Below, piece after piece: positions 24,982 through 33,094 of a stretch of 39,849 bases of DNA. How positions within the stretch are numbered: the first letter of the stretch is position 1; every line of letters starts with the position of its first letter. The translations under genes and the position numbers were made by a program. Below the pieces are notes generated by a model that saw only the letters and a program-made list of their open reading frames with translations, made no database searches and had not been told where the DNA came from. Source of the DNA: an uncultured Eubacteriales bacterium (GTDB lineage Bacteria > Bacillota > Clostridia > Oscillospirales > Oscillospiraceae); the NCBI GenBank assembly GCA_900319275.1, contig ONNS01000037.1, positions 1 through 39,849 on the forward strand, in the 5' to 3' direction.

Positions 24982-25841
24982 TGAATAAACAGGAATCCCT
25001 GACCAGCGAGAACCGCCGCAAAACGGTGCTGACGGTCGTTTTTGCCGTCATCAGCATCATCTATGTGCTGCCTGTGCTCGCAGTTGTCATCAACTCCTTC
25101 AAGCTCAACACCTTTGTCAAGACCGACACCTTTGCCCTGCCGCTCGGCGAGATGTGGGCGGGCGTCAGCAACTTTATCAAAGGCATGACCTTCGGCAATT
25201 ATCCGTTCTGGAAGAGCGCGCTGTACTCCACGGTCATCACGCTGATGTCCACGGCACTGATCCTAATCTGCACCTCGATGGCGGCCTGGTATATCGCCCG
25301 CGTCAACTCGCTTGCGTGCAAGGGGATCTACTATCTGTGCGTCTTTTCGATGGTGGTGCCGTTCCAGATGGTCATGTACACGCTCTCGAAGACGGCCTAT
25401 AATCTTCACCTCAATACACCGTGGACGATCCCGGTCATCTACCTGGGCTTCGGCGCGGGGCTTGCGGTGTTCATGTTTGTCGGCTTCGTCAAGTCTATCC
25501 CCCTCGAGATCGAAGAGGCGGCCTCGATCGACGGCTGCGGTCCGCTGCGCACCTTCTTTATGGTCGTGCTGCCGATGCTCAAGCCCACGCTGGTCTCGGT
25601 CGGCATCCTGGAGATCATGTGGGTCTGGAACGACTATCTGCTGCCGTACCTGGTGCTGGACATCAACGAGTACCGCACGATCCCGATTCATATTCAATAC
25701 CTCAAGGGCAGCTACGGCACCGTCGATCTCGGCGCCACGATGGCCCTGATCCTGCTGAGTATCATCCCGGTCATCGTGTTCTATATGCTCTGCCAGAAGC
25801 AGATCATCCGCGGCGTCGCCGCCGGCGCGGTCAAGGGATAA
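24981..25841 (+). CDS. ABC sugar importer permease (MalG/UgpE type)
   Basis: A 286-residue permease with six helices; the EAA loop is EEAASIDGCGPLRTFFMVVLPMLKP (~175-200), and the end QKQIIRGVAAGAVKG is the typical MalG-type C-terminus. TAATG overlap with the previous gene indicates coupling. No ATPase gene follows, so a shared MsmX-like ATPase elsewhere is expected, as is known for many Firmicutes sugar importers. Confidence 0.95.
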   Translation: MNKQESLTSENRRKTVLTVVFAVISIIYVLPVLAVVINSFKLNTFVKTDTFALPLGEMWAGVSNFIKGMTFGNYPFWKSALYSTVITLMSTALILICTSMAAWYIARVNSLACKGIYYLCVFSMVVPFQMVMYTLSKTAYNLHLNTPWTIPVIYLGFGAGLAVFMFVGFVKSIPLEIEEAASIDGCGPLRTFFMVVLPMLKPTLVSVGILEIMWVWNDYLLPYLVLDINEYRTIPIHIQYLKGSYGTVDLGATMALILLSIIPVIVFYMLCQKQIIRGVAAGAVKG

Positions 25842-25849
25842 ATAAGCAA

Positions 25850-25899
25850 ATACCAACAGCGCCCTTTCGATGCGCGTATCGGAAGGGCGCTGTTGGTAT
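25850..25899 (+). terminator. 17-bp hairpin after the ABC operon
   Basis: ATACCAACAGCGCCCTT pairs perfectly with its inverse at 25883-25899 around a 16-nt loop. It lacks a clear T tract, so it may protect the mRNA 3' end rather than terminate on its own. Confidence 0.6.
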
Positions 25900-25949
25900 A
25901 TTGAGGATCGTACATACAAGACGCACATTTTTCCATACTGTCTTGCCCA

Positions 25950-25978
25950 TTGCTTTTTCAGCGGCGTGCTGTTATAAT
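25950..25978 (+). promoter_or_regulatory. Promoter-like sequence leading into cloverleaf array 1
   Basis: TTGCTT (25950-25955), 17 nt, TATAAT (25973-25978). The start would fall near 25985, at the first base of the array. The -10 box also forms part of the array's outer inverted end ATAATGA. Confidence 0.55.
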
Positions 25979-26177
25979 GATCATCGGATGGCGAAATCAA
26001 TCGAAGATTCGATTGATTTCGCTGCCAAACGACACGTTTGGCAGCGAATGATTCAAGGAATCATTCGCCCAATGCTCATTGCAATGAATAAACGGCAAAA
26101 CAGCTGTGCTGTTTTGCTGCGCCACAAAGTGGCGCGGCGAAAAGCTTTTTGGCTTTTCGCCATCTTTTATTCATTAT
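25974..26177. repeat. Cloverleaf array 1: two units of three hairpins each
   Basis: The ends are ATAATGA and TCATTAT. Unit 1 holds three abutting hairpins: 14-bp (25991-26022, loop AGAT), 11-bp (26021-26045, loop ACA) and 11-bp (26044-26068, loop AAG). Unit 2 is closed by AATGAATAAA (26083-26092) and TTTATTCATT (26166-26175), and holds CAAAACAGC-TGT-GCTGTTTTG (26096-26116), GCGCCAC-AAA-GTGGCGC (26119-26135) and GCGAAAAGC to GCTTTTCGC (26137-26160). It fills the gap between the ABC operon and the zinc-ribbon gene. No ORF is credible here. Confidence 0.8.
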
Positions 26178-26280
26178 GATATATACAGACGATACATGCA
26201 TAAAACACGCCGTGGGCCTCGAGACAAGTTTATCGGGGCGTGATGGCATCCAATCAATGATCTGACAAGGAGAGAGGACA

Positions 26281-26895
26281 ATGAGTGTTACCTTTTGCCC
26301 GCGCTGCGGCGCGAAAAACGATGGAGAAAGCAGGTATTGTGCCGAATGCGGGACACCGCTGAACAATCTGCGGTCAAGTGACGCCTGGCCGGAGAGCGGC
26401 ACGGCACAGACGCCTGTCAATCCGACCGGCGCGGCGCCGGCAACGAATCGGAAAGTGAAGAAATCGGGAACCGGCGCAGCCTTTCTCGCTTTGGCGGGGC
26501 GGTATCTGTTCGGCTTCCTGCTCGTGGCGCTGCTGGCGTTTCTGATGAACGTGTTTCATCAGCATTCCGATTTTCTGACCAGGGGAGAGAGCATCGATAT
26601 GACGGAGCAAGTCGATTTCGGAAGCGGCGCTCCGGTCGGTGAATTCGTCCGTGTGGAGGCGCAGTTTGTTCTGGATGCATTTGCGACGGAAACGAACACG
26701 ATGAACGGCATCAACTCCAGCGAGGATTCCTATTATTTCGTGATCCTCAACAGCGGAGACGCCATCGCGGTGAAGGCGGCCTCGGTCAACGACCGGGCTG
26801 TCCTCGACAAGGGGCAGGAGGATACCTTTGATTACCTCGACGAGAAACTGGATTTTTTGACGATATCCCGCTGGAGGGCAAGCTTGTCCGTCTGA
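26281..26895 (+). CDS. Zinc-ribbon membrane protein, interrupted by a frameshift
   Basis: A 204-codon frame. The N-terminal zinc ribbon is CPRCGAKN and CAECGTPL (two CxxC pairs, residues 6-27). A low-complexity linker and a basic patch lead to one membrane helix (~65-88). The outer segment (~90-190) is of unknown fold. ATG 26281 follows AGGAGAGAGG. At the T6 run 26853-26858 the natural reading passes to the -1 frame: from GAC 26859 that frame runs to 27113 with a coherent end, while frame 0 soon stops at 26895. T TTT TTG (26853-26859) is a permissible -1 slippery heptamer. It may be a broken gene, a homopolymer read error or real frameshifting. Function unknown. Confidence 0.7.
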   Translation: MSVTFCPRCGAKNDGESRYCAECGTPLNNLRSSDAWPESGTAQTPVNPTGAAPATNRKVKKSGTGAAFLALAGRYLFGFLLVALLAFLMNVFHQHSDFLTRGESIDMTEQVDFGSGAPVGEFVRVEAQFVLDAFATETNTMNGINSSEDSYYFVILNSGDAIAVKAASVNDRAVLDKGQEDTFDYLDEKLDFLTISRWRASLSV

Positions 26896-27113
26896 CAAAT
26901 ACCGAGCTGATCCGCTACTTTGACGATTATGTGACGGATCTGGGCCTCGATGACCCGGACAGCACGGTCCGCCCGCAGAAATTTGTGCTCGATATGACGG
27001 CCGCACGCACCGAGAACGTTCTGCTGTACATTATTCTTCCGGTCGGGCTCGCCGCGGCGGCGCTGGTCGTTGTGGCCGTTGTGCGCAAGCGCCGCGCGAA
27101 AAACAGCGTCTGA
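26859..27113 (+). pseudogene. Continuation of the zinc-ribbon membrane protein in the -1 frame
   Basis: 84 codons from GAC 26859: an acidic outer segment (DDIPLEGKLVRLTNTELIRY), then LGLDDPDSTVRPQKFVLDM, a second membrane helix (LLYIILPVGLAAAALVVVAVV) and a basic tail RKRRAKNSV. Joined to the upstream part it gives a ~277-residue protein with two membrane helices. On its own it lacks a ribosome site at its only ATG-like start (26931), so it is not a separate gene. Confidence 0.65.
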
Positions 27114-27130
27114 AACTCATACAAACGAAA

Positions 27131-27185
27131 CAGAAGACGGTTCCCTATTTCAGATCCTGAGATGGGGAACCGTCTTCTGCTTTGT
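27131..27185 (+). terminator. Terminator after the zinc-ribbon gene
   Basis: CAGAAGACGGTTCCC (27131-27145) pairs perfectly with 27165-27179; CTTTG follows. Confidence 0.8.
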
Positions 27186-27191
27186 TGCCTG

Positions 27192-27538
27192 ATAATGAGT
27201 ATCGGATGGCGAAATCAATCGACGATTCGATTGATTTCGCTGCCAAACGACACGTTTGGCAGCGAATGATTCAGGGAATCATTCGCCCGATGCGCATTGC
27301 AATGAATATACGGCAAAACAGCTGTGCTGTTTTGCCGTATATTCATTATGGTATAACTAAATCCCCGCGCGCATGAAATGCGCGCATGCGAAACGCTGTT
27401 TCGCATGAAAAACACAGAACGATCTGTGTTTTTCGGGGATACCGTTGCAACGTCGTCTCCAGCTGACGCATGTTGTGCGTCAGCTGCGGGCTACAGCCCG
27501 CTTACGTCCGCATTCTGCGGACGTGGAGACAAAGTTAT
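27192..27538. repeat. Cloverleaf array 2: four units, the largest copy
   Basis: Unit 1 (27201-27291): ATCGG/CCGAT closes three hairpins nearly identical to array 1 unit 1. Unit 2 (27301-27347): one perfect 22-bp hairpin, equal to array 1 unit 2 with its last two hairpins lost. Unit 3 (27361-27440): ATCCCC/GGGGAT closes GCGCGCAT-GAA-ATGCGCGC, ATGCGAAAC-GCT-GTTTCGCAT and AAAAACACAGA to TCTGTGTTTTT. Unit 4 (27455-27530): GTCTCC/GGAGAC closes CAGCTGACGCA to TGCGTCAGCTG, GCGGGC to GCCCGC, and ACGTCCGCA-TTC-TGCGGACGT. Units 3-4 recur inverted at 36321-36489. The right end (AGTTAT, 27533-27538) reaches the esterase stop codon. Confidence 0.8.
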
Positions 27539-28572
27539 TACTTGAAGAACACGCGCAGGCAGTTGTACAGATGCGGCAGCCAGCAGTTGTAGGCGTGCGT
27601 GCCGCCCTTGAATTCGACCCAGCAGTAGTTCTCGCCGTCGGTGAAGCGCTCGGGCATATCGGCGAGCACCTGAGAGGCCATGATCTGATGCTCATCGTGC
27701 GCCATATCGGCGCTGCCGCTGCCGTTGTACCAGAACTTGACGGGCAGCTCTTTGTATTCCTCGCTGTTGAGCGCCGCTTCCAGCTTTTCGGCCGGGGTCA
27801 GCGAGCCGGAGTATGAGCCGATGTAGGCGAGAATATCAAAGCAGTGGATGAACGCGGACTGCAGCGAGGTGGCCGAGCCCATCGAGAAGCCGGCAAAGGC
27901 ACGGTGCTCGCGGGTAGCCTGCAGGTTTTCAAGGCTCACGTCGCCGTGGGCGTAAGTATGGTAGGTTGTCTCGATGAGCGGGATCACGTCGTTGCGCAGC
28001 TCCTGCCAGAAGTACACGGGCCAGGCGCCGCTGGCGAACACATACTGCTCGCCCTCGCCCTCAAAGGAGTAGAACGTGGGGCAGACGATGATCGTGGGCT
28101 CGGCCTCGCCCTTGTCGAACATGCGGTCCAGCAGGGCCAGCGTGCCCTTGCCCATGCGCTCCTCACTGAGCCAGTAGGCCTCGTCCTCGCCGCCGCCGTG
28201 CATCAGATAGAGTACGTTATAGTCCTTCGAGGCATCATAGCCGTAGGGCAGATAGACGTAGAGCTGCTTTTCGACCATGATATCGGTGCCGGCTTCGGGC
28301 AGCAGCCCCTCCGGGACCTCGGGCAGGACGGTGTTGCCGTCGGCGCTCTCGCAGATCTCAAAGTTGCCGGCGGCGATGGCCTCGAGCGCGTAAGCATGGC
28401 AGGTGTAGCTGAGCACCTCGACCGTGCCATGGTTTTCAACAGCTTCGGTGTATTTGGGCTTCATCGGGATCTTCTTGATAAAACCGGCGTCGGTGTAGCA
28501 GTCGGCAAACGCGGCCGCGCCGAGACTCAGGCACAGCGCCAGAGCCAGGAGTAGAGAAACAAGCTTTTTCAT
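27538..28572 (-). CDS. Secreted esterase, esterase D/feruloyl esterase-like (paralog 1)
   Basis: A 344-residue secreted alpha/beta hydrolase. The signal peptide MKKLVSLLLALALCLSLGAAAFA is followed directly by the mature chain; there is no lipobox. The fold of the putative esterase family (PF00756, CE1-like) is shown by VYLPYGYDASKDYNVLYLMHGGGEDE, WQELRNDVIPLIETTY, the nucleophile elbow GFSMGS and the late His in GGTHAYNCWLPHLYN. ATG 28572 is used (TTG 28578 is possible). It is a close paralog of the next esterase and lies downstream of it on the same strand. It likely removes acetyl or feruloyl groups from hemicellulose. No SLH, CBM or anchor is seen. Confidence 0.88.
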   Translation of the reverse strand: MKKLVSLLLALALCLSLGAAAFADCYTDAGFIKKIPMKPKYTEAVENHGTVEVLSYTCHAYALEAIAAGNFEICESADGNTVLPEVPEGLLPEAGTDIMVEKQLYVYLPYGYDASKDYNVLYLMHGGGEDEAYWLSEERMGKGTLALLDRMFDKGEAEPTIIVCPTFYSFEGEGEQYVFASGAWPVYFWQELRNDVIPLIETTYHTYAHGDVSLENLQATREHRAFAGFSMGSATSLQSAFIHCFDILAYIGSYSGSLTPAEKLEAALNSEEYKELPVKFWYNGSGSADMAHDEHQIMASQVLADMPERFTDGENYCWVEFKGGTHAYNCWLPHLYNCLRVFFK

Positions 28573-28603
28573 CGTCAATTTCGTCCTTTCTTATCTTATA
28601 CTA

Positions 28604-28789
28604 TTCTTCAATTAAACGATTAAAAATCGTTTAATTGCCTGTGAGCCATTGTGCTCACAGGCAAAGGCGCATTGCGCCTTTGAAGAAGCCGTGCAATACC
28701 AATCTTCGGCAAAGCGCAGGCTTTGCCTGGCGCAGCCTTCGCTGCGCATAAAACGCTTCTTTGTAAGCGTTTTATTGAAGATTGGTATT
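28604..28789. repeat. Cloverleaf array 3: two units between the esterases
   Basis: Unit 1 (28604-28687): TTCTTCA/TGAAGAA closes CAATTAAACGAT to ATCGTTTAATTG, GCCTGTGAGC to GCTCACAGGC, and AAAGGCGC-ATT-GCGCCTTT. Unit 2 (28695-28789): a 13-bp closing stem AATACCAATCTTC/GAAGATTGGTATT holds GGCAAAGC-GCAG-GCTTTGCC, GCGCAGC-CTTC-GCTGCGC and an 11-bp ATAAAACGCTT stem. Primary sequence is unlike arrays 1, 2 and 4, but the plan is the same. The closing stem overlaps the stop codon of the upstream esterase (28788-28790). Confidence 0.8.
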
Positions 28790-29846
28790 ATTTCGTAAAG
28801 AATACAAGCAGCGAGTTGTACAGATCGGGCAGCCAGCAGTTGTAGGCGTGGGCGCCGCCCTTGAAGCTGATCCAGGCGAAGTTTTCGCCGTCGACAAAGC
28901 GGTCGGGCATCTCGGTGAGGCAGCGGTCGCGGAAGGCCTCGTGGTTTTCGAGCGAGAAGTCGGCGGTTCCGTTGCCGTTGTACCAGAACTTGACGTCGAG
29001 ATCCTTGTACTCGTCGGATTCGAGGGCGGCCTTGAAGGCGTCAAAGTCGCACCAGGCACCGGAGAAGGCGCCGAAGTAGGCAAACTGGTCGAGGCAGTGC
29101 ATCATCACCGAGTTGATGGTGGTCATGCTGCCGCGGCTCAGGCCGCAGAAGGCGCGGTGGTCGCGAGCATCCGCTTCGCCGCCGTAGGTGGAATAGGTGC
29201 TTTCTACGAGCGGGATAATGTCGTTGCGCAGCTCCTGCCAGAAGTACATCGGCCAGATGTTTGCGAGCATATCGCCGGTGTACCAGTCTGTGAAGAGTTC
29301 GGCCTTGTCCGCGGGGATGGAGTAGTAATTGGGCGTCACGAGAATGAAGGGCGCGCATTCACCCTTGTCGATCATACGGTCGAGGAGCTTGCGGGTGCTC
29401 GAACCGGTGGCGCAGTCGCCGATCCAATAGGTCTCGTCGCCCTCGGTGCCGTGCAGGGCGTAGACGACGTTGTACTTCTCGGCGGGGTCGTAGCCGTAGG
29501 GCAGATAGACCAGCAGCTCCTTTTCCATGACGAACTCGGTCTGATCGCCGCAGAGGGCATCCTTGTCGAGCGGCATGATGTCGGGGTTGTCGTCCTCGGC
29601 GGAGAGCACATCGCCCGCCGCGACGGCCTCGATGGCGTAGGCGTGGGTCGTGTAGCGCAGGGTCTCCACGGTGCCGTGGTGCTCGACGTCCTCGGTGTAC
29701 TTGGGCTTCATCGGCACCTTTTTAATAAAGGGCCATTCGTATTCCGGCGCGGTGTAGTCGGCGAAGGCGGCCGCACCGCCGAGCAGCAGCGCCGCGATCA
29801 GCAGCAGGGACAGGGCAGAGAACAGTTTTTTGTTCAACTTAGTCAT
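28788..29846 (-). CDS. Secreted esterase, esterase D/feruloyl esterase-like (paralog 2)
   Basis: A 352-residue paralog of the esterase at 27538-28572: same IKKxPMKPKYTE near the start of the mature chain, VYLPYGYDPAEKYNVVYALHG, FWQELRNDIIPLVESTYSTY, nucleophile in GLSRGS and late His in GGAHAYNCWLPDLYN. The signal peptide is NKKLFSALSLLLIAALLLGGAAAFA. ATG 29846 is listed, but TTG 29837 (M-NKKLF) sits 8 nt after GAAAGG and may be the true start. It is divergent from GH3, which suggests joint work on acylated plant polysaccharide. Confidence 0.88.
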   Translation of the reverse strand: MTKLNKKLFSALSLLLIAALLLGGAAAFADYTAPEYEWPFIKKVPMKPKYTEDVEHHGTVETLRYTTHAYAIEAVAAGDVLSAEDDNPDIMPLDKDALCGDQTEFVMEKELLVYLPYGYDPAEKYNVVYALHGTEGDETYWIGDCATGSSTRKLLDRMIDKGECAPFILVTPNYYSIPADKAELFTDWYTGDMLANIWPMYFWQELRNDIIPLVESTYSTYGGEADARDHRAFCGLSRGSMTTINSVMMHCLDQFAYFGAFSGAWCDFDAFKAALESDEYKDLDVKFWYNGNGTADFSLENHEAFRDRCLTEMPDRFVDGENFAWISFKGGAHAYNCWLPDLYNSLLVFFTK

Positions 29847-29884
29847 CCTTTCATTATTTTTTATGGCTGATGCTGGCCATACAA

Positions 29885-29926
29885 TAAAAAAGTTCCGGTC
29901 TTTCCGCAAGGGAATTGACCGGAACT
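29885..29926 (-). terminator. Terminator or attenuator in the leader of the esterase unit
   Basis: On the minus strand AGTTCCGGTC (29926-29917) pairs with GACCGGAACT (29900-29891), enclosing TTCC/GGGAA with a GCAA-type tip, and runs into T6 (29890-29885). It lies 40 nt upstream of the second esterase start, not after a gene, which fits an attenuator or the end of a small leader RNA. Confidence 0.7.
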
Positions 29927-30072
29927 GTCATTTTATTAACTTCTCCTGCGCGTGCGGCGCAGTTGCGGTCGCGAAAACGACAGTTGCGGGCAGATCGCTT
30001 GCAAAGGAGACCGGCAGACCGTATGCTGGGCGCAGCGAAAACGGAACTGCCAATAAAGGAGAGGATGCTTCC

Positions 30073-33000
30073 ATGAATAAGGAAAAGAAAGCCCGGAAGG
30101 GCGGCCGCGTGTTGCTCTCGATCGGCTGCGTGCTGCTGGTGCTGCTGCTGGCGGCCAACGTCGCCGCGAACTACTTCTCGCGTCTGCTGGACGTGTACGT
30201 CGGTCTCGGCGAGGCCACGATCACGACCAAGGAGGGCGCCGAGAACTGGGATACCGAATACTATACACTCGATTCCAAGACCGCCGAGGAGGCGGACAAG
30301 GTTGCCAAGGACGTGACGCGCCGCATTGCGGAAGAGGGCATCGTCCTGATGAAGAATGAAAACGGCGCGCTGCCGATGGCCGCGGGTGCGGTGAGCCTGA
30401 TGGGCCGCCGCAGCGTCGAGACCGTCTTTGGCGGCACCGGCTCGGGCGCCGGCGACGAGGGCCAGTGCACGACGCTGACCGACGCGCTGACGCAGGCCGG
30501 CTTCCGGGTCAACCCCACGCTGACCGAGCTCTATAAAAACAATCTCGATAAGGTCCCCGTGGCCAAAACCACGATGGACAAGGCCGCCGACATGACCTAC
30601 TACATCGGCGAGTTCCCCCAGAGCTGGTACACCGACGATGTCACCGCGAGCTATGCAAGCTACGGCGACGCGGCGATCCTCGTCTTTGGCCGTCAGGGCG
30701 GCGAGGGCATGGACTTCTGTACCGATCTCAAGGCTGCGCTCGACGCGGGCGTGACCGCCATGCAGACGAGCGTCGCCGAGACCGCGAACTACGAGCCAGG
30801 CCAGCACCAGCTGGAGCTGAGTCGGGAGGAGCGCGAGCTGCTCGCCCACGCCGAGGCGAACTTTGACAAGGTCATCGTCGTCATTAACAGCGCCAACGTC
30901 ATGGAGATCGGCGCACTGCGCGACGATCCGCAGGTCGACGCGATCCTCTGGATGGCTTATCCCGGCTCCCGCGGCACGGTCGCGCTCGCCAATATCCTCA
31001 AGGGCGACGTGAACCCCTCCGGCCACACGGTCGATACCTGGGTCGTGGATATGACCGCCGACCCGACTTTCCCGAACACCTCACCCGTACAGTACCTGAA
31101 CGTCTCCAAGTCGAACGCCCTGGGCGACAGCTATGTTGTCGAGTACGAGGAGGGCATCTACTTCGGCTATCGCTACTACGAGACCGTCTCGGCCGACGGC
31201 GGCAGCTTCACCGTCGAGGGTGAGAGCGGCAAGTCCTACGAGGACGCGGTCGCCTACCCCTTCGGCTACGGCCTGAGCTACACCACGTTCGAGCAGAGCA
31301 TCAAGAGCGCGAAGGCCGACAAGGGCAACATCGTCGTCACCGTCACCGTGAAGAACACCGGTGACGTGGCCGGCAAGGACGTGATCCAGCTCTATTTCCA
31401 CGCGCCCTACACGGTCGGCGGTGTGGAGAAATCCGACACCGTGCTCGCCGCCTTTGCCAAGACCGAGCTGCTGCAGCCCAGCAAGTCCGCCGACTACACG
31501 CTCTCCTTCCCGATCGAGAACATGGCCTCCTATGACTTTCTGACCGAGCGCTGCTATGTCCTCGACGAGGGTGACTACCGCATTACCGTCAACAAAAACG
31601 CACACGAGACCTATGGCGAGAACTGCGAGTATGTCTATACCGTCGCAAAGAAGGTCGTCTACGGCGAGAGCAATCCCCGCCAGAGCGAGATCGACGCCCA
31701 GAAGGGCGAGACGCGCAACCTCTCTGCCGAAGCCAGGGATGCGCTGACCGTACAGGCCGCCGTGAACCGCTTTGACGATCTCAACGCCCAGTTCGTGCCC
31801 TATACCGAGGCCGCGGGCGGCAAGAGCACGCTCTTCACCCGCGAGAATTTCGCCGCCTCCTTCCCGACCGCGCCGACAGCGGAGGACCTCACGGCCTCCG
31901 ACGCCACGATCGCGAGACTCGGCGCCTATACCCCGGATTACTATGTCGCCGACGAACAGGCGCCCACGACCGGCGCCGATCCGGTCTGGACGGCAGTCGC
32001 CCTGCGCGGCGCGGCCTACGACGATCCGCGCTGGGATATGCTGCTCGACCAGATGGGCCCGAAATCCATGAGCAAGCTGATCTATGCCGGCAACCAGGGC
32101 ACGCCTGCCGTCAAGGCGGTCGACCTGCCCGCCTCCGGCGCCACCGACGGCCCTGCCGGGCTCAAGCAGTACGGCGGTCTGGGCTTTGGCACCAGCGGCA
32201 ACTTCAACTGCTCGGCCACGTTGACGGCGGCCACCTGGAACGTGGAGCTCGCCGAGGAATTTGGCCGCAGTGTCGGCAACGAGGCGCTGCTCGCCAACAT
32301 GAACGGCTGGTATGCCCCCGGCTGCGATATCCACCGCTCGCCCTTCGGCGGCCGCGGCTTTGAATACTACTCCGAGGATCCGCTGATCAGCGGCCGGATG
32401 TGCGCCGCCACGGTCAAGGGCGCGGCCGACCTCGGCCTGACCTGCTATGCCAAGCACTTTGTCCTCAACGATATGGACCGCTACCGTATTTCGAACGGCT
32501 TTGTCGTCTGGTGCAACGAGCAGGCCCTGCGCGAGATCTATGCGCGTGCCTACGAGATCCTTGTCAAGGAGCCCACCACGACGCTCAAGTACCTCGATAA
32601 CGGCGAGACCGTCTACAAGGAGACGCGCGCCTGCACGGCGCTGATGAGCTCCTTCAACCGCATCGGCGACAAGTGGTGCGGTGCATCCTCCGCCCTGCTC
32701 AAGGACATGCTGCGCGGCGAATGGGGCTTCCTCGGCACCGTCATCACCGACTATAACGGCAACGCCTATATGCACGTCGAGGCCGGCGTCTCCAGCGGCA
32801 ACGATCTGATGCTCGCAAACGAGACCACGCTGCCCACCAAGTTTGCCGACACCAAGAATCCCAGCACCATCCGCGTCATGCGGGAAGCCTGCAAGAACAT
32901 CTTCTATACGCAGGTCAACTCCTCGACGGTCAATAAGACCTCGGACGCTACGGTCATCACCTATGCCACCGCGCCTTGGCGCATCTGGCTGATGGAGGGC

Positions 33001-33090
33001 AACATCGGCGTGGGCGTCGTCGCCCTGGCGCTGATCGCCGCCGGCCTCATCGCCGGAAGACGGAAAAAGAATATCGAAGTCGTCGAATAA
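30073..33090 (+). CDS. Glycoside hydrolase family 3, domain-swapped, membrane-anchored at both ends
   Basis: A 1005-residue protein. One helix (~15-35) anchors the N-terminus. The GH3 C-terminal sandwich comes first (~60-410; RRIAEEGIVLMKNENGALPM, GRQGGEGMDF, MAYPGSRGTVALANIL), then a fibronectin III-like domain (~420-520; YPFGYGLSYTTFE, VTVTVKNTGDVAGKDVIQLY). The GH3 barrel follows (~640-960; PAGLKQYGG, GRGFEYYSEDPLISGRM, K794-H795 in YAKHF, nucleophile D893 in VITDYNGN). A last helix (~972-992) ends RRKKN. This reversed order is known in ruminal/gut clostridial beta-glucosidases. ATG 30073 follows AAAGGAGAGG; longer upstream starts are rejected. It likely acts outside the cell on oligosaccharides released by the esterases' neighbourhood. 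Confidence 0.92.
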   Translation: MNKEKKARKGGRVLLSIGCVLLVLLLAANVAANYFSRLLDVYVGLGEATITTKEGAENWDTEYYTLDSKTAEEADKVAKDVTRRIAEEGIVLMKNENGALPMAAGAVSLMGRRSVETVFGGTGSGAGDEGQCTTLTDALTQAGFRVNPTLTELYKNNLDKVPVAKTTMDKAADMTYYIGEFPQSWYTDDVTASYASYGDAAILVFGRQGGEGMDFCTDLKAALDAGVTAMQTSVAETANYEPGQHQLELSREERELLAHAEANFDKVIVVINSANVMEIGALRDDPQVDAILWMAYPGSRGTVALANILKGDVNPSGHTVDTWVVDMTADPTFPNTSPVQYLNVSKSNALGDSYVVEYEEGIYFGYRYYETVSADGGSFTVEGESGKSYEDAVAYPFGYGLSYTTFEQSIKSAKADKGNIVVTVTVKNTGDVAGKDVIQLYFHAPYTVGGVEKSDTVLAAFAKTELLQPSKSADYTLSFPIENMASYDFLTERCYVLDEGDYRITVNKNAHETYGENCEYVYTVAKKVVYGESNPRQSEIDAQKGETRNLSAEARDALTVQAAVNRFDDLNAQFVPYTEAAGGKSTLFTRENFAASFPTAPTAEDLTASDATIARLGAYTPDYYVADEQAPTTGADPVWTAVALRGAAYDDPRWDMLLDQMGPKSMSKLIYAGNQGTPAVKAVDLPASGATDGPAGLKQYGGLGFGTSGNFNCSATLTAATWNVELAEEFGRSVGNEALLANMNGWYAPGCDIHRSPFGGRGFEYYSEDPLISGRMCAATVKGAADLGLTCYAKHFVLNDMDRYRISNGFVVWCNEQALREIYARAYEILVKEPTTTLKYLDNGETVYKETRACTALMSSFNRIGDKWCGASSALLKDMLRGEWGFLGTVITDYNGNAYMHVEAGVSSGNDLMLANETTLPTKFADTKNPSTIRVMREACKNIFYTQVNSSTVNKTSDATVITYATAPWRIWLMEGNIGVGVVALALIAAGLIAGRRKKNIEVVE

Positions 33091-33094
33091 CTCC

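Noticed and set aside
27361-27530. tRNA gene in the cloverleaf arrays
   Set aside because: The fold is cloverleaf-like, but there is no TTCGANTC T-arm, no anticodon-arm pattern, no CCA-type acceptor end, and stems are of the wrong length.
25974-28789. CRISPR array
   Set aside because: The repeats are internal palindromes of different sequence with no direct repeats separated by equal spacers, and no cas gene is present.
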